Source: Bombilactobacillus mellis (GTDB taxonomy: Bacteria > Bacillota > Bacilli > Lactobacillales > Lactobacillaceae). From it: a stretch of 64,000 bases of DNA. The notes beneath the pieces were generated by a model. The model did not search any database. It worked only from the letters and a program-made list of their open reading frames with translations, and was not told where the DNA came from. This document shows, piece after piece, positions 25,494-35,156 of the stretch; the first letter of the stretch is position 1, and each line of letters opens with the position of its first letter. Made by a program: the position numbers and the translations under genes. The stretch covers positions 62,001 to 126,000 of the forward strand of contig NZ_KQ033878.1 in NCBI RefSeq assembly GCF_000967245.1. Direction: 5' to 3'.

Positions 25494-27959
25494 TTATTTT
25501 GAAGCAGTAGTCAAACGGGAATGGACTGTGAGATACAATGGAACCCCATCTTGAGTCGGATTAAGCACTCCGGTACCACTGGCAGAGCGGGGCTTAAAAT
25601 TAAAATTCTGCGGATCAATTGTAATAGTCGCCAATTTATCTGTAATTACTGTCAAAACTTCCTCTGCTGTCAACACACGGGCAAATTGAAGCTGGTGAGG
25701 CTGCTTTTTAAGTTCCCTCATGACTAAAGTTCCCCGCCGGGCTCGAGTACCGGGGGTGATTTCCGATAAGGACATTTTCTTAAAATTACCCTTTTTAGTT
25801 AATAATACAATAAATTGTGGCTGTTGTGGATCAACAATTGCAAAATCAACAATCTGATCAGCTTCTTTTAGAGCTAAGAATTTAACACCAGCCGCTTGTG
25901 CGCCCACGACGGGTACTTCATTAAGGTTAAATAATAACGCATACGAATGTTCGGTAAACCCGAGTACTTGCAGATCAGAACGCTGGCTCGGCAAATAAAA
26001 GACTTGAACAATTTTACTAGTAGGCTGATGTAATTTCATCGTCTTCAAGGCACGGGAACGATAGGTTCTACCAGGTAGTAAATCTTGAAAATCAACTTGC
26101 TTGATATAGCCATCGGAAGTTGCCAAGACAAAACGACCCGTTTGTTTTAAGTCTGGAAAAATAAAGGCGGTTAAAATTTCTTCGTCGGGATTCAAACCAA
26201 TGGACTGCGATAAATGCTGCCCGGTCTCTTTCCAGCGCAGATCACTCAGTTCATGAACGGGGCGATAAATCAAGTGTCCCTGATTAGTAAAGATATATAA
26301 ATGATCCAAAGTGGAAGCTTCACAATCTAAAATTGGATAATCTTCCGGACGTAAACCATTATCAGTAGCTGTAGAAGCCTGATAAGAACGTAGGCTGCTT
26401 CGCTTCAGATATCCTTGGCGGCTTACCAAAACGCGGACTTGTTCCGGAGTAACCATGACCCGGCGGTCAATCTTAATTTCAGCTACTTCTGCTTCAATCT
26501 TAGTTAAACGCGGCGTAGCAAATTCTTTTTTCACTGCCGCTAACTCTTTTTTAATCACACGCAACAACTGCTGAGGATCCGCAATTATTTTTTGATAACG
26601 GGCAATGGCTTTTTGTAATTGAGTTTGTTCTTTTTGCAGTTGGGTAACATCAGTATTGGTGAGGCGATATAGCTGTAAAGCAACGATGGCCGTGGCTTGA
26701 GCTTGAGAAAAATCATGCTGAGTCATTAAGTTTTTGATTGCCGCACTCTTATTTTTGCTGGCGCGAATAGTTTGAATTACTTGATCTAAAATTGAAAGTG
26801 CTTTAATCAAACCGTCCACAATATGCAAGCGCTGTTGGGCTTTGTTCAGGTCAAATTTAGTCCGGCGCAAAACCACGTCTTGTTGATGCTGCAAGTAAGC
26901 TCGCAAAATCGGCAATAACCCTAACTGCTGTGGGCGCATATGCGCAATGGCCACCATATTAAAATTATAAGATACTTGTAAATCCGTATTTTTAAACAAG
27001 TAATTTAAAATTGCCTGGGCATCCACATCCCGCTTCAGTTCAATAACAATACTTAGACCGTGGCGATCAGTTTCATCGCGAACTTCGGCAATACCGTCAA
27101 TAGTTTTTAAAAGTCTTATTTCGTCAATTTTTTTCACTAATTGGGCTTTATTAACTTCATAAGGAATTTCAGTTACGATAATCTGGCTGCGGTGACCACG
27201 TAATTGCTGAATTGTAGTTCGAGCCCGTAAAACCACCTTGCCGCGACCAGTCTCGTAGGCTTGCTTAATCCCGGCCTGGCCTTGTACGATGCCGCCCGTT
27301 GGAAAATCCGGTCCCTGAACAAATTGTAAAGCTTCATCCAAGGTTAAATTTGGATTATCAATTAAGGCAATGGTCGCATCAATCACTTCACCTAAGTTGT
27401 GTGGTGGTATTTCTGTAGCATAGCCTGCCGAAATCCCGGTAGCTCCATTAACTAAAAGATTAGGAAAACGAGCCGGCAAAACGGTCGGTTCTTCCAAGGT
27501 ATCGTCGAAGTTTAACACCATATCGACTACATCTTTATCGATATCTTGCAACAAAACTCCGGCAGCCTTACTTAAGCGGGCTTCAGTATAACGCATAGCT
27601 GCTGGCGGATCACCATCCATGGAACCGTTATTTCCGTGCATTTCAATTAGTGGCACCCGTAATTTCCAAGCTTGACTGAGGCGGACTAAAGCCTCATAAA
27701 TTGGTGTATCTCCATGAGGATGAAAATTACCCATGACATTACCAACCGACTTGGCCGACTTGCGAAAAGCTTTATCAAAGGTATTACCATCTAAATGCAT
27801 CGCGTACAAAATACGCCGCTGAACTGGTTTTAAGCCATCACGGACATCGGGAAGGGCGCGTTCTTGAATAATGTACTTTGAATAACGACCAAAGCGATCG
27901 CCCATGATTTCTTCTAATGAAAGTTCTTGAATTTTGGAACTATCTGCCACTGTCTTCAC
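25494..27959 (-). CDS. parC: DNA topoisomerase IV subunit A
   Basis: An 821-residue type IIA topoisomerase subunit that with ParE decatenates daughter chromosomes. The start ELSLEEIMGDRFGRYSKYII is typical of ParC. The winged-helix region carries GNFHPHGDTPIYEA (about 77-90), and the catalytic Tyr124 lies in AAMRYTEARLS. From about 490 the C-terminal beta-pinwheel repeats begin, with ARRGTLVMREL near 745. The quinolone-region position usually Ser is Thr85, followed by Pro. It is 5 bp after parE in the same operon. Confidence 0.95.
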   Translation of the reverse strand: MKTVADSSKIQELSLEEIMGDRFGRYSKYIIQERALPDVRDGLKPVQRRILYAMHLDGNTFDKAFRKSAKSVGNVMGNFHPHGDTPIYEALVRLSQAWKLRVPLIEMHGNNGSMDGDPPAAMRYTEARLSKAAGVLLQDIDKDVVDMVLNFDDTLEEPTVLPARFPNLLVNGATGISAGYATEIPPHNLGEVIDATIALIDNPNLTLDEALQFVQGPDFPTGGIVQGQAGIKQAYETGRGKVVLRARTTIQQLRGHRSQIIVTEIPYEVNKAQLVKKIDEIRLLKTIDGIAEVRDETDRHGLSIVIELKRDVDAQAILNYLFKNTDLQVSYNFNMVAIAHMRPQQLGLLPILRAYLQHQQDVVLRRTKFDLNKAQQRLHIVDGLIKALSILDQVIQTIRASKNKSAAIKNLMTQHDFSQAQATAIVALQLYRLTNTDVTQLQKEQTQLQKAIARYQKIIADPQQLLRVIKKELAAVKKEFATPRLTKIEAEVAEIKIDRRVMVTPEQVRVLVSRQGYLKRSSLRSYQASTATDNGLRPEDYPILDCEASTLDHLYIFTNQGHLIYRPVHELSDLRWKETGQHLSQSIGLNPDEEILTAFIFPDLKQTGRFVLATSDGYIKQVDFQDLLPGRTYRSRALKTMKLHQPTSKIVQVFYLPSQRSDLQVLGFTEHSYALLFNLNEVPVVGAQAAGVKFLALKEADQIVDFAIVDPQQPQFIVLLTKKGNFKKMSLSEITPGTRARRGTLVMRELKKQPHQLQFARVLTAEEVLTVITDKLATITIDPQNFNFKPRSASGTGVLNPTQDGVPLYLTVHSRLTTASK

Positions 27960-27964
27960 TCACT

Positions 27965-29962
27965 TTATTTGGAATTTAATTGCTTCTTTAGATCTTGTTC
28001 ACCCAAACTATGATCTAAATCAGTCTCTAAAATACTGCCGTCATCTTCTAAATTAAATTTAACATTTTCTTCAATCCATTTTCGACGCGGGGCGACCTTA
28101 TCACCCATCAGAGTTGTTACCCGCCGTTCAGCCAAAGCTGCATCATCAATGCGCACACGGACTAAAGTTCTGGTGGCCGGATTCATGGTTGTCTCCCATA
28201 ATTGATCCGAATTCATTTCTCCTAAACCTTTAAAACGTTGCAAACTATAATGGGCTCCTAAGTCTTGAACCGCAGCTTTTAATTGGGCGTCAGTCCATGC
28301 ATAGCGCACCTTGAGTTTATCACCGCGGCCCTTTTGAATTTTATATAACGGCGGCAAGGCCAGATAAACTTTTCCCTGCTCAATTAAAGGCCGCATATAA
28401 CGATAAAAGAAAGTTAATAATAAGATTTGAATATGGGCTCCATCTGTGTCGGCATCTGTCATAATAATAATTTTATCGTAACTGCTATCATCCACGCGAA
28501 ATTCCGGTCCGACACCGGCGCCAATAGTATAAATCATGGTATTAATTTCTTCGTTTTTAAAAATATCATCCAATTTAGCTTTTTGGGTATTTAATACTTT
28601 TCCCCGTAAGGGTAAAATGGCTTGAAATTTACGATCACGGCCTTGTTTAGCCGAACCACCGGCAGAATTACCTTCTACTAAAAATAATTCATTTTTTTGC
28701 GGGTTACGGGATTGTGCCGGCGTCAGCTTTCCGGATAAAACCCCTTGATCCTTCTTTTTTCTTTTACCAGAACGGGTATTATCACGGGCTTTACGGGCAG
28801 CTTCGCGGGCTTCTCGCGCTTTTAAGGCTTTTTTGACAAGCGTTTGGCCAAAGTCCCCGTTTTCCAATAAATAAAAACTCATCTGGTTGTATAAAACATT
28901 ATCTACAGCTGAGCGGGCCGCCGGGGTTCCCAACTTGCTTTTTGTTTGTCCTTCAAACTGCAAAATATTTTCCGGAATACGCACGGATAAGACAGCGCTA
29001 AGCCCTTCACGTACGTCACTGCCTTCTAAATTCTTATCATTTTCTTTTAACAGCCCGATTTTACGGGCATAATCGTTAAAGGCTCGTGTCAGACCGGATT
29101 TCAGACCTACTTCGTGACTGCCACCATCCGGCGTGCGGACGTTATTAACAAAAGAAATAATATTTTCCGAATAACCATCATTATATTGAGCGGCGAATTC
29201 TACTTCAATCTGACTTTGCGTACCTTCAAAGTAAAAAACATCTTTAATCGGATCTTTACCTTCATTTAAATATTTAACAAAAGACTGAATCCCATCATGA
29301 AAATAATATTCTTCTTTTCGCGGAGGATCGGTTCTTAAATCTGTTAAAGTAATGGTGACGCCTTTTAATAAAAAGGCCGATTCCCGCAAACGTTCGGCTA
29401 ATGTATCGAAGTTAAAATTAGTCGTTGGAAAAATTTGCGGATCCGGTTTAAAAGTAATAGTGGTCCCGCTGGTTTGTTTAGCAGGACCGATTTTTTTGAG
29501 GGTTCCTTGAGGATGGCCGCCATTAACAAATTTTTCTTCATAGGCGATATGATTCCGCACCACACGTACATTCAACCACTGTGATAAGGCATTGACCACA
29601 GAAGAACCCACACCGTGCAGACCGCCGGAAGTTTTATAATTATTTTCCGAAAATTTACCACCAGCATGTAAAACAGTTAAAATAACTTCAATCGTTGGAA
29701 TTCCTGATTCATGCATGCCAGTAGGCATTCCGCGACCTTGGTCAGCGACAGTGACTGAATTATCAGCATTGATAGTTACATCAATGCGTTTGCCGTATCC
29801 GGCTAAGATTTCATCAACAGAATTGTCAACAATTTCATAGACTAAATGATGCAGTCCGCGCGCATCGGTAGAACCGATATACATACCGGGACGTTTGCGC
29901 ACCGCCTCTAAACCATGTAAAATTTGAATTGATGAATCATCATATTGCTGTTTTTTTACCAT
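27965..29962 (-). CDS. parE: DNA topoisomerase IV subunit B
   Basis: This 665-residue ATPase subunit has the GHKL fold: ILHGLEAVRKRPGMYIGST, VYEIVDNSVDE with the catalytic Glu, and GRGMPTG, then GGLHGVGSSVVNALS for the ATP lid. The Toprim domain starts near 425 (LFLVEGNSAGGSAKQGRDR), and DTDGAHIQ holds the Mg-binding Asp pair. It precedes parC, with the divergent plsY gene upstream, the usual Gram-positive arrangement, which favours ParE over GyrB. Confidence 0.95.
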   Translation of the reverse strand: MVKKQQYDDSSIQILHGLEAVRKRPGMYIGSTDARGLHHLVYEIVDNSVDEILAGYGKRIDVTINADNSVTVADQGRGMPTGMHESGIPTIEVILTVLHAGGKFSENNYKTSGGLHGVGSSVVNALSQWLNVRVVRNHIAYEEKFVNGGHPQGTLKKIGPAKQTSGTTITFKPDPQIFPTTNFNFDTLAERLRESAFLLKGVTITLTDLRTDPPRKEEYYFHDGIQSFVKYLNEGKDPIKDVFYFEGTQSQIEVEFAAQYNDGYSENIISFVNNVRTPDGGSHEVGLKSGLTRAFNDYARKIGLLKENDKNLEGSDVREGLSAVLSVRIPENILQFEGQTKSKLGTPAARSAVDNVLYNQMSFYLLENGDFGQTLVKKALKAREAREAARKARDNTRSGKRKKKDQGVLSGKLTPAQSRNPQKNELFLVEGNSAGGSAKQGRDRKFQAILPLRGKVLNTQKAKLDDIFKNEEINTMIYTIGAGVGPEFRVDDSSYDKIIIMTDADTDGAHIQILLLTFFYRYMRPLIEQGKVYLALPPLYKIQKGRGDKLKVRYAWTDAQLKAAVQDLGAHYSLQRFKGLGEMNSDQLWETTMNPATRTLVRVRIDDAALAERRVTTLMGDKVAPRRKWIEENVKFNLEDDGSILETDLDHSLGEQDLKKQLNSK

Positions 29963-30070
29963 TGATCAAATCTCACTTTCAAAAAAGAACAGTATCTTTA
30001 TTTAAATTGTATTAAAATATCTATGATACTCATTTTTACTAAATGTATCGATATTTTGGAGGTTTAATAA

Positions 30071-30691
30071 TTGAAACTTATAATTTGCTTTATTTTAGCA
30101 TATCTTATTGGTTCTATTCCCTCAGCATATTTGTTAGGAAAGCTTTGTTTTCATCAAGATATTCGCCAATTAGGCAGTGGAAATATTGGAACTACTAATA
30201 CTTTTCGCGTTTTTGGTTTTTTTCCAGGAACAACTGTTTTATTATTAGATATTTTTAAAGGGACTTTAGGTGCAAGTCTGCCTATGTTTGTGGGAGTTGC
30301 CGGCAAACAATGGGAATTAGTGGTCGGAATGGCTGCTGTGATTGGACATTGCCTGCCTCTTTTTTTACATTTTCAAGGAGGTAAGGCGGTGGCTACCGGT
30401 TCCGGAATTTTGTTAGCCTATAATCCACTCTTATTTTTAGTTGCCGCGGTTATGTTTGCTACTTTAGTCTTAATCACTAGTACGGTCAGTCTGGCCAGTT
30501 TAATAGTGATGCCCATTTTTACAATCATTACCTTGCTGGTTAAGGACTATTATTTATTTGCGGCCGCAGTTTTAGTGACCATTATCATTTATGTGCGCCA
30601 TTTGCCCAACATCAAACGCTTAAAAAATCATCAGGAAAATATGGTGCATTTTGGCCTAGTTTATTATCTAAACCAAAAAAGACATAAATAA
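30071..30691 (+). CDS. plsY: Acyl-phosphate glycerol-3-phosphate acyltransferase
   Basis: This 206-residue multi-pass membrane enzyme transfers an acyl group from acyl-phosphate (made by PlsX) to glycerol-3-phosphate, the first step of phospholipid synthesis. Three conserved PlsY loops are visible: YLIGSIPSAYLLGK (about 11-24), GSGNIGTTNTFRVFG (about 36-50) and HFQGGKAVATGSG (about 97-109). TTG at 30071 is the start, with TTGGAGG upstream. It is divergent from parE, separated by 108 bp. Confidence 0.95.
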   Translation: MKLIICFILAYLIGSIPSAYLLGKLCFHQDIRQLGSGNIGTTNTFRVFGFFPGTTVLLLDIFKGTLGASLPMFVGVAGKQWELVVGMAAVIGHCLPLFLHFQGGKAVATGSGILLAYNPLLFLVAAVMFATLVLITSTVSLASLIVMPIFTIITLLVKDYYLFAAAVLVTIIIYVRHLPNIKRLKNHQENMVHFGLVYYLNQKRHK

Positions 30692-30841
30692 TTATACAAC
30701 AGAACACACGTTTGGTTAAGACCTAATTAACTAAAGTACCAGCTTGCAAACAGAATTCATTGTAGCTAACTTCCCCAGAAATTGAAACTAGAACGACAAG
30801 AAAAATTAAGCCCCATTTACCTGAAAGTTTTGCTTATCAAA

Positions 30842-30878
30842 AATAAAGAGTGAAGATTAAATATCTTCACTCTTTATT
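30842..30878. terminator. Bidirectional terminator between plsY and metI
   Basis: AATAAAGAGTGAAGAT and ATCTTCACTCTTTATT form a perfect 16-bp stem with a five-base loop. It closes the met operon on minus. It lies 150 bp after plsY on plus; the bases between hold no coding frame or other signal that I see. Confidence 0.85.
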
Positions 30879-30898
30879 AGTTAGCTGAATTTAAATTA

Positions 30899-31588
30899 TT
30901 AATGTTGTAATTTTCTGACGGCAAAATCGCCAATTCCCTGCACTATAAATACTAAAATTAAGATCAAAATCATGGAAACAATAGTTACATCATTTTCAAA
31001 ACGCTGATAACCCACGGCAATTGCCATGTTTCCTAAACCGCCGCCGCCGACAGCACCAGCCATTGCTGTTAAACCAATTAAACTAATTAAAGTCAAGGTG
31101 GCGGAGCGAATAAGTTCAGGCAGACCTTCTTTGAGGTAAACATGATAGATAATCTGCCAAGGCGACAAGCCCATCGCTTGCGCAGCTTCAATAATTCCGG
31201 GATCAACTTCGACCAGGGCTAATTGAACCTGCCGGGCAAAAAACGGGGCTGTCCCCACAATTAAGGGAACTAAAGCTCCTGTAGGTCCGATAGTTTGTCC
31301 AACCACTAATTTAGTAAAAGGACCAATTACCGCTAACAAGATGACAAAAGGAATGGAACGAAATAAATTAACTAATTTATCTAAAATATAGTAAAAGTGT
31401 TTCTGGGGTAAAATTCCCTGTTCATCTGTAATTAATAAGGCCACCCCTAAAATCAACCCCAGAATGCCGGCAAAAACAGCACTAACAAAAGTCATATATA
31501 AGGTTTGATAAATTGCAATTTCAAAACCGTTATCACCACTCCAATTAGCAACTACATTCGGCATCCAACTACTTATGGTCTGCCACAT
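30899..31588 (-). CDS. metI: Methionine ABC transporter permease
   Basis: A 229-residue permease with five predicted membrane helices. The first loop has TLYMTFVSAVFAGILG. The EAA coupling loop is seen as AAQAMGLSPWQIIYHVYLKEGLPELI, in two parts around residues 135-160. It ends with a basic FAVRKLQH. It pairs with MetN, which starts immediately upstream with no gap, and with lipoprotein MetQ. The whole operon is under a methionine T-box. Confidence 0.94.
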   Translation of the reverse strand: MWQTISSWMPNVVANWSGDNGFEIAIYQTLYMTFVSAVFAGILGLILGVALLITDEQGILPQKHFYYILDKLVNLFRSIPFVILLAVIGPFTKLVVGQTIGPTGALVPLIVGTAPFFARQVQLALVEVDPGIIEAAQAMGLSPWQIIYHVYLKEGLPELIRSATLTLISLIGLTAMAGAVGGGGLGNMAIAVGYQRFENDVTIVSMILILILVFIVQGIGDFAVRKLQH

Positions 31589-32650
31589 TTACTTCGCCCC
31601 CACTTCTGCTAAGTTAATTCTTTGGACCTCAACTTGTAAATGATTCAAATACTGTAAAGCGGCCTTAATATCTGCAGCTTGGCCATTTAAAGCCAATAAC
31701 ATGATCCCTACAGTTGTACCTTGTAATTGTTCAATATTACTGAATAAAATATTAGCTTCAACTTGATATTTTTTGTAGAGCTCCACAACAATCGGTTCTT
31801 CAGTGACATCCCCCAAAAAGTTTAGCTCAATTAAATTTTGCGTATCATTAGGTAAAAGCTGGCTTTGCTTAATCTGTTCCAAGGCCGGTCCCAATTGCGT
31901 AGAAGAATCCACAAATTTTTTCGTTAATTCTTGTTGGGGATGACCAAAGATATCCAAAAGACTGCCTTCCTCGATAATAGATCCCTGATCCATAACGGCA
32001 ACACGATTGCAAATTTGTTTAATCGCATCCATTTCATGCGTAATAATGACAATTGTAATATTTAAGGTTTGATTCAAATAACCTAATAAATTTAAAATTT
32101 CCGTAGTAGTCTCCGGATCCAGTGCGCTGGTGGCTTCATCCGAAATTAAAATTTCCGGATCATTGGCTAAAGCGCGGGCAATCGCTACACGTTGTTTTTG
32201 TCCACCGGATAATTGAGAAGGATAATTATTTGCTTTATCACTGAGTCCTACTAGATCTAAAAGTTTATTTACTTTTTGTTTTTTTTCTGCACTGGATAAC
32301 TGCGAATTCATCAGCGAAAAAGCCACGTTACCATAAACGGTGCGGGAATCTAATAAGTTAAAATGTTGAAAAATCATCCCGATGTTTTTCCGTTTGGCCC
32401 GTAATTGTTTAGCAGAAAGACTTAATAAGTCCTGCTGTTTCACTAACACTTTGCCACTGGTCGGCCGTTGTAACAAGTTAATCACCCGCACCAGCGTACT
32501 TTTCCCGGCACCGGAATAACCGATGATGCCATAAACATCGCCTTGATTAACGGATAAGGAAACATTTTTAACAGCATCTACGGTTCGTTCCTTTTGCGAA
32601 AAACTCACCGAAATATTTTGTAATTCAATAATAGTTTGCTTAGCTGCCAT
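31589..32650 (-). CDS. metN: Methionine ABC transporter ATP-binding protein
   Basis: This 353-residue ATPase powers D/L-methionine import. Walker A is GYSGAGKST, the Q-loop is MIFQHFNLLDSRTV, the signature is [15 protein letters not shown], and Walker B is ILISDEATSALDP. From about 265 the C-terminal NIL (ACT-like) domain begins (IELNFLGDVTEEPIV), which in MetN binds intracellular methionine and shuts the transporter down. It follows the M20 gene by 9 bp. Confidence 0.95.
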   Translation of the reverse strand: MAAKQTIIELQNISVSFSQKERTVDAVKNVSLSVNQGDVYGIIGYSGAGKSTLVRVINLLQRPTSGKVLVKQQDLLSLSAKQLRAKRKNIGMIFQHFNLLDSRTVYGNVAFSLMNSQLSSAEKKQKVNKLLDLVGLSDKANNYPSQLSGGQKQRVAIARALANDPEILISDEATSALDPETTTEILNLLGYLNQTLNITIVIITHEMDAIKQICNRVAVMDQGSIIEEGSLLDIFGHPQQELTKKFVDSSTQLGPALEQIKQSQLLPNDTQNLIELNFLGDVTEEPIVVELYKKYQVEANILFSNIEQLQGTTVGIMLLALNGQAADIKAALQYLNHLQVEVQRINLAEVGAK

Positions 32651-32659
32651 GCATACTAC

Positions 32660-33988
32660 CTACAATCTCTCTAAAAATTGATCAAAAAATTCAATAAATT
32701 CTAAATAATCTGAAATTCGAATATTCTCATTAGGCGCATGATTACCTGATTTACTATAGCCCACGCCACAAGCTACAATAGGAGCTTGGGTATATTGATT
32801 GATTAACGCCATTGGTCCAGTACCGGGACTGGAAGGAAGCAGCTCAATTTGATCAGCGCCACCGTAACATTTTTGCGCAGTTTCTACTAACAAATCTACT
32901 AGAGGATGTTGGAGATCCCACCGATAAGCAGATTCCCCCAGCAAGTAATTAACCTGAATATCAGAAAATCCTTGATCTTGTAAATATTGTGTCAACTGAG
33001 TAAAAATCTCCTGTGGATCTTGATTGGGCACCAACCGAAATTCCAATTTTGCCCGCGCAGTTTTCGGAGTGACAGTTTTCACACCCGGTCCCTCCCAACC
33101 ACTACTGAGGCCTTCAATATTAATCGTAGGACTAAAGGTTAAATTATAATTAACAGATTTATTTTTTAAAAGGGGCAAGGTCAACTGCCATTTTTCCTGT
33201 AAATCCGGTACCGCCGCCTGTTCGACTAATTCTTGTTCCCGCGAAGTCGGAGGCAGCACTTGCTCATAAAAGCCCGGGATTTTGATGTGACCGTCGGCAT
33301 CACGCAAAGAATTAATTGCCGCCACTAAGCGCCAAGGCGCGCTATCGACCACAGCCGCATAAGAAGAATGCAAGTCAATAGCTGCAGAATTAGCAACTAA
33401 TTCAAAGCACAATACCCCTTTATTTCCTCCTTGAATACTAAATTGCTCTTGCTCATTTTTACTGCCTGATTCCCATAAGACCAAATCCGCGGCTAAGAGT
33501 TCATGATATTTAGCTAAATACTGTGGTAAATGTTCACTGGCAATTTCTTCTTCACCTTCCAGCAAAAACTTAATATTGCAAGGCCAATCACCGTGTTTTT
33601 GCTGATAGCGCCTTAAAGCTGTCAAGCGACTAATAAAATCGCCTTTACAATCAGCAGCTCCCCGACCAATTAATTTATCCTTGGTAATTTTTAAATGAAA
33701 AGGATCAGAATGCCACAGCTCTACAGGCTCTTCAGGCTGCACATCGTAATGATTATAAATCAAAATAGTAGTTGTACTCGGTTGCTGCGGCTTGATTTCT
33801 GCAAATACTAAAGGAGCCGGATAATCAGTCAAAACCTGAACTTGAGCGCCCACTTCTTCTAATAGTTTTTTTAAAAAGTCAGCAGTCTGCTTTTGCGCTT
33901 GATGCTTGGCCGAAACAGAGGGCAAAGCAATATAAGTAGCCAATTCTTGAAAAGATTGCTGTACTAGCGGATCGTCAATTTTTATCAT
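32660..33988 (-). CDS. M20 family metallopeptidase in the methionine operon
   Basis: A 442-residue zinc dipeptidase-like enzyme. The M20 signature is intact: ILIYNHYDVQP with the His/Asp ligands, GRGAADCKGDF with the bridging Asp, LEGEEEIAS with the catalytic Glu, and a late CGVGYSKSGNHAPNE with the His ligand. It lies between metQ and metN under the same T-box, so it probably liberates methionine from a peptide or an N-acyl form taken up by the cell. That role is inference; M20 genes in met operons are known from other lactobacilli. Confidence 0.87.
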   Translation of the reverse strand: MIKIDDPLVQQSFQELATYIALPSVSAKHQAQKQTADFLKKLLEEVGAQVQVLTDYPAPLVFAEIKPQQPSTTTILIYNHYDVQPEEPVELWHSDPFHLKITKDKLIGRGAADCKGDFISRLTALRRYQQKHGDWPCNIKFLLEGEEEIASEHLPQYLAKYHELLAADLVLWESGSKNEQEQFSIQGGNKGVLCFELVANSAAIDLHSSYAAVVDSAPWRLVAAINSLRDADGHIKIPGFYEQVLPPTSREQELVEQAAVPDLQEKWQLTLPLLKNKSVNYNLTFSPTINIEGLSSGWEGPGVKTVTPKTARAKLEFRLVPNQDPQEIFTQLTQYLQDQGFSDIQVNYLLGESAYRWDLQHPLVDLLVETAQKCYGGADQIELLPSSPGTGPMALINQYTQAPIVACGVGYSKSGNHAPNENIRISDYLEFIEFFDQFLERL

Positions 33989-34005
33989 GCTATTATGCTC
34001 CCTTA

Positions 34006-34839
34006 TTAAAATTTAGAATTCCAAACGGTTACTGCTCCTTGGCCGTAAACATGCTTAATTTCTTTAGCTACAGCTGGAGTCTGGAAAGCTTTTACAACTT
34101 TTTTATAGGTAGCATTATTCTTATCTTTTTTATTGGCAACAATGATATTAATCCAAGGTTTGGATTTTTGAGAAACTTTTTCTTTGTAGATGGCTTTTTT
34201 CGGACTCAATTTAGCAGCATTGGCAACATTACCGTTAACTACTGCGATATCCACATCGTTTAACGAATGAGCGGTCTGAGCGGCATCTAAAACACTAAAT
34301 TTGAGAGCTAATTTATTAGCTTGAATATCTTTAGTTGAAGGCAATTTTTTATTGGTATTACGTAAAGTGATCAAACCAGCCGCTTCCAGCAATTGCAAGG
34401 CCCGTGCTTCATTAGAAGCGTCATTGGGCAAAGAAACTTTTGCACCAGATTTTAGTTGTTTGATATTGATAATTTTATTTGAATAAATTGTCATTGGCTG
34501 AATCACGGTATTACCAATTGCTACCAAATGGGTATGATGCGCCTTGTTCCAGTTATTTAAGAAGAATTGATGCTGATAAGCATTAATATCCAGTTCTCCT
34601 TGAGCTAAGGCTGTATTAGGCTGGTTATAATCAGAAAATTCGACAATTTTTAATTTAATATGGTCCTTTTTCACCTGTTTCTGGACGACTTTCCAAATCG
34701 GCGTGTCCGCATTGTTAATTCCAACTTTTACAGTTTTATCTTGGGCATTTTTATTGCCACAACCGGCAATTAACACAATTAAACCCAAGCAAGTGACCCA
34801 AAGTAAACTTTTTTTGATAATTTTTTTTAAGTTTTTCAT
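34006..34839 (-). CDS. metQ: Methionine-binding lipoprotein
   Basis: This 277-residue NlpA/MetQ-family protein has a lipobox LIAGC at residues 23-27, so Cys27 becomes acylated and the protein is tethered outside the membrane. The mature part begins GNKNAQDKTVKVGI. Later features typical of MetQ include QPNTALAQGELDINAYQHQFF (in two blocks) and SLPNDASNEARAL. ATG at 34839 is preceded by GAGGTGGAG; an in-frame GTG nine bases upstream is less likely. It is the first gene of the operon and the substrate receptor for MetNI. Confidence 0.95.
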   Translation of the reverse strand: MKNLKKIIKKSLLWVTCLGLIVLIAGCGNKNAQDKTVKVGINNADTPIWKVVQKQVKKDHIKLKIVEFSDYNQPNTALAQGELDINAYQHQFFLNNWNKAHHTHLVAIGNTVIQPMTIYSNKIINIKQLKSGAKVSLPNDASNEARALQLLEAAGLITLRNTNKKLPSTKDIQANKLALKFSVLDAAQTAHSLNDVDIAVVNGNVANAAKLSPKKAIYKEKVSQKSKPWINIIVANKKDKNNATYKKVVKAFQTPAVAKEIKHVYGQGAVTVWNSKF

Positions 34840-34887
34840 TTTCTCCACCTCAATCAGTTATTTTTAGTTAAAAATAATATTAACAAA

Positions 34888-35156
34888 CAAAAAACCGCTC
34901 CTAATCAGCCATTACAGCTAGTTAGAAGCGGTCTTACGCGGTACCATTCTAATTCAAAATTAGTTTACACTAATTTCCTTATCAACGTACAAAATTATAC
35001 GCGTGTACTTTAAAGGGTACCACTCATTGCCACCTTATTAATAATTGCTTATTAACTCAGCGCACCAATCACAGGTCATTTTCACTCAAGATAGCGGCCT
35101 GATCTCAACAACCCAGGCTTTCTGTACACCAATTCTTAAAGCTACTTCCCCTGATC
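34888..35156 (-). promoter_or_regulatory. Methionine T-box leader of the metQ operon
   Basis: Read on the minus strand, a 270-nt leader has the T-box parts in order. Stem I includes the distal element GGGTTGTTGAGA (35103-35114). The specifier is ATG at 35077-35079 in GAAAATGACC, which reads methionine. The T-box proper shows GGTACCGCG at 34937-34945. It ends in a terminator stem, ACCGCTTCTAA with TTAGGAGCGGT (34894-34932), followed by six T. Uncharged tRNA-Met should stabilise the antiterminator and switch on the operon. The T-box sequence preceding GGTACCGCG (AGAAT) departs slightly from the usual AGGGT. Confidence 0.9.
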
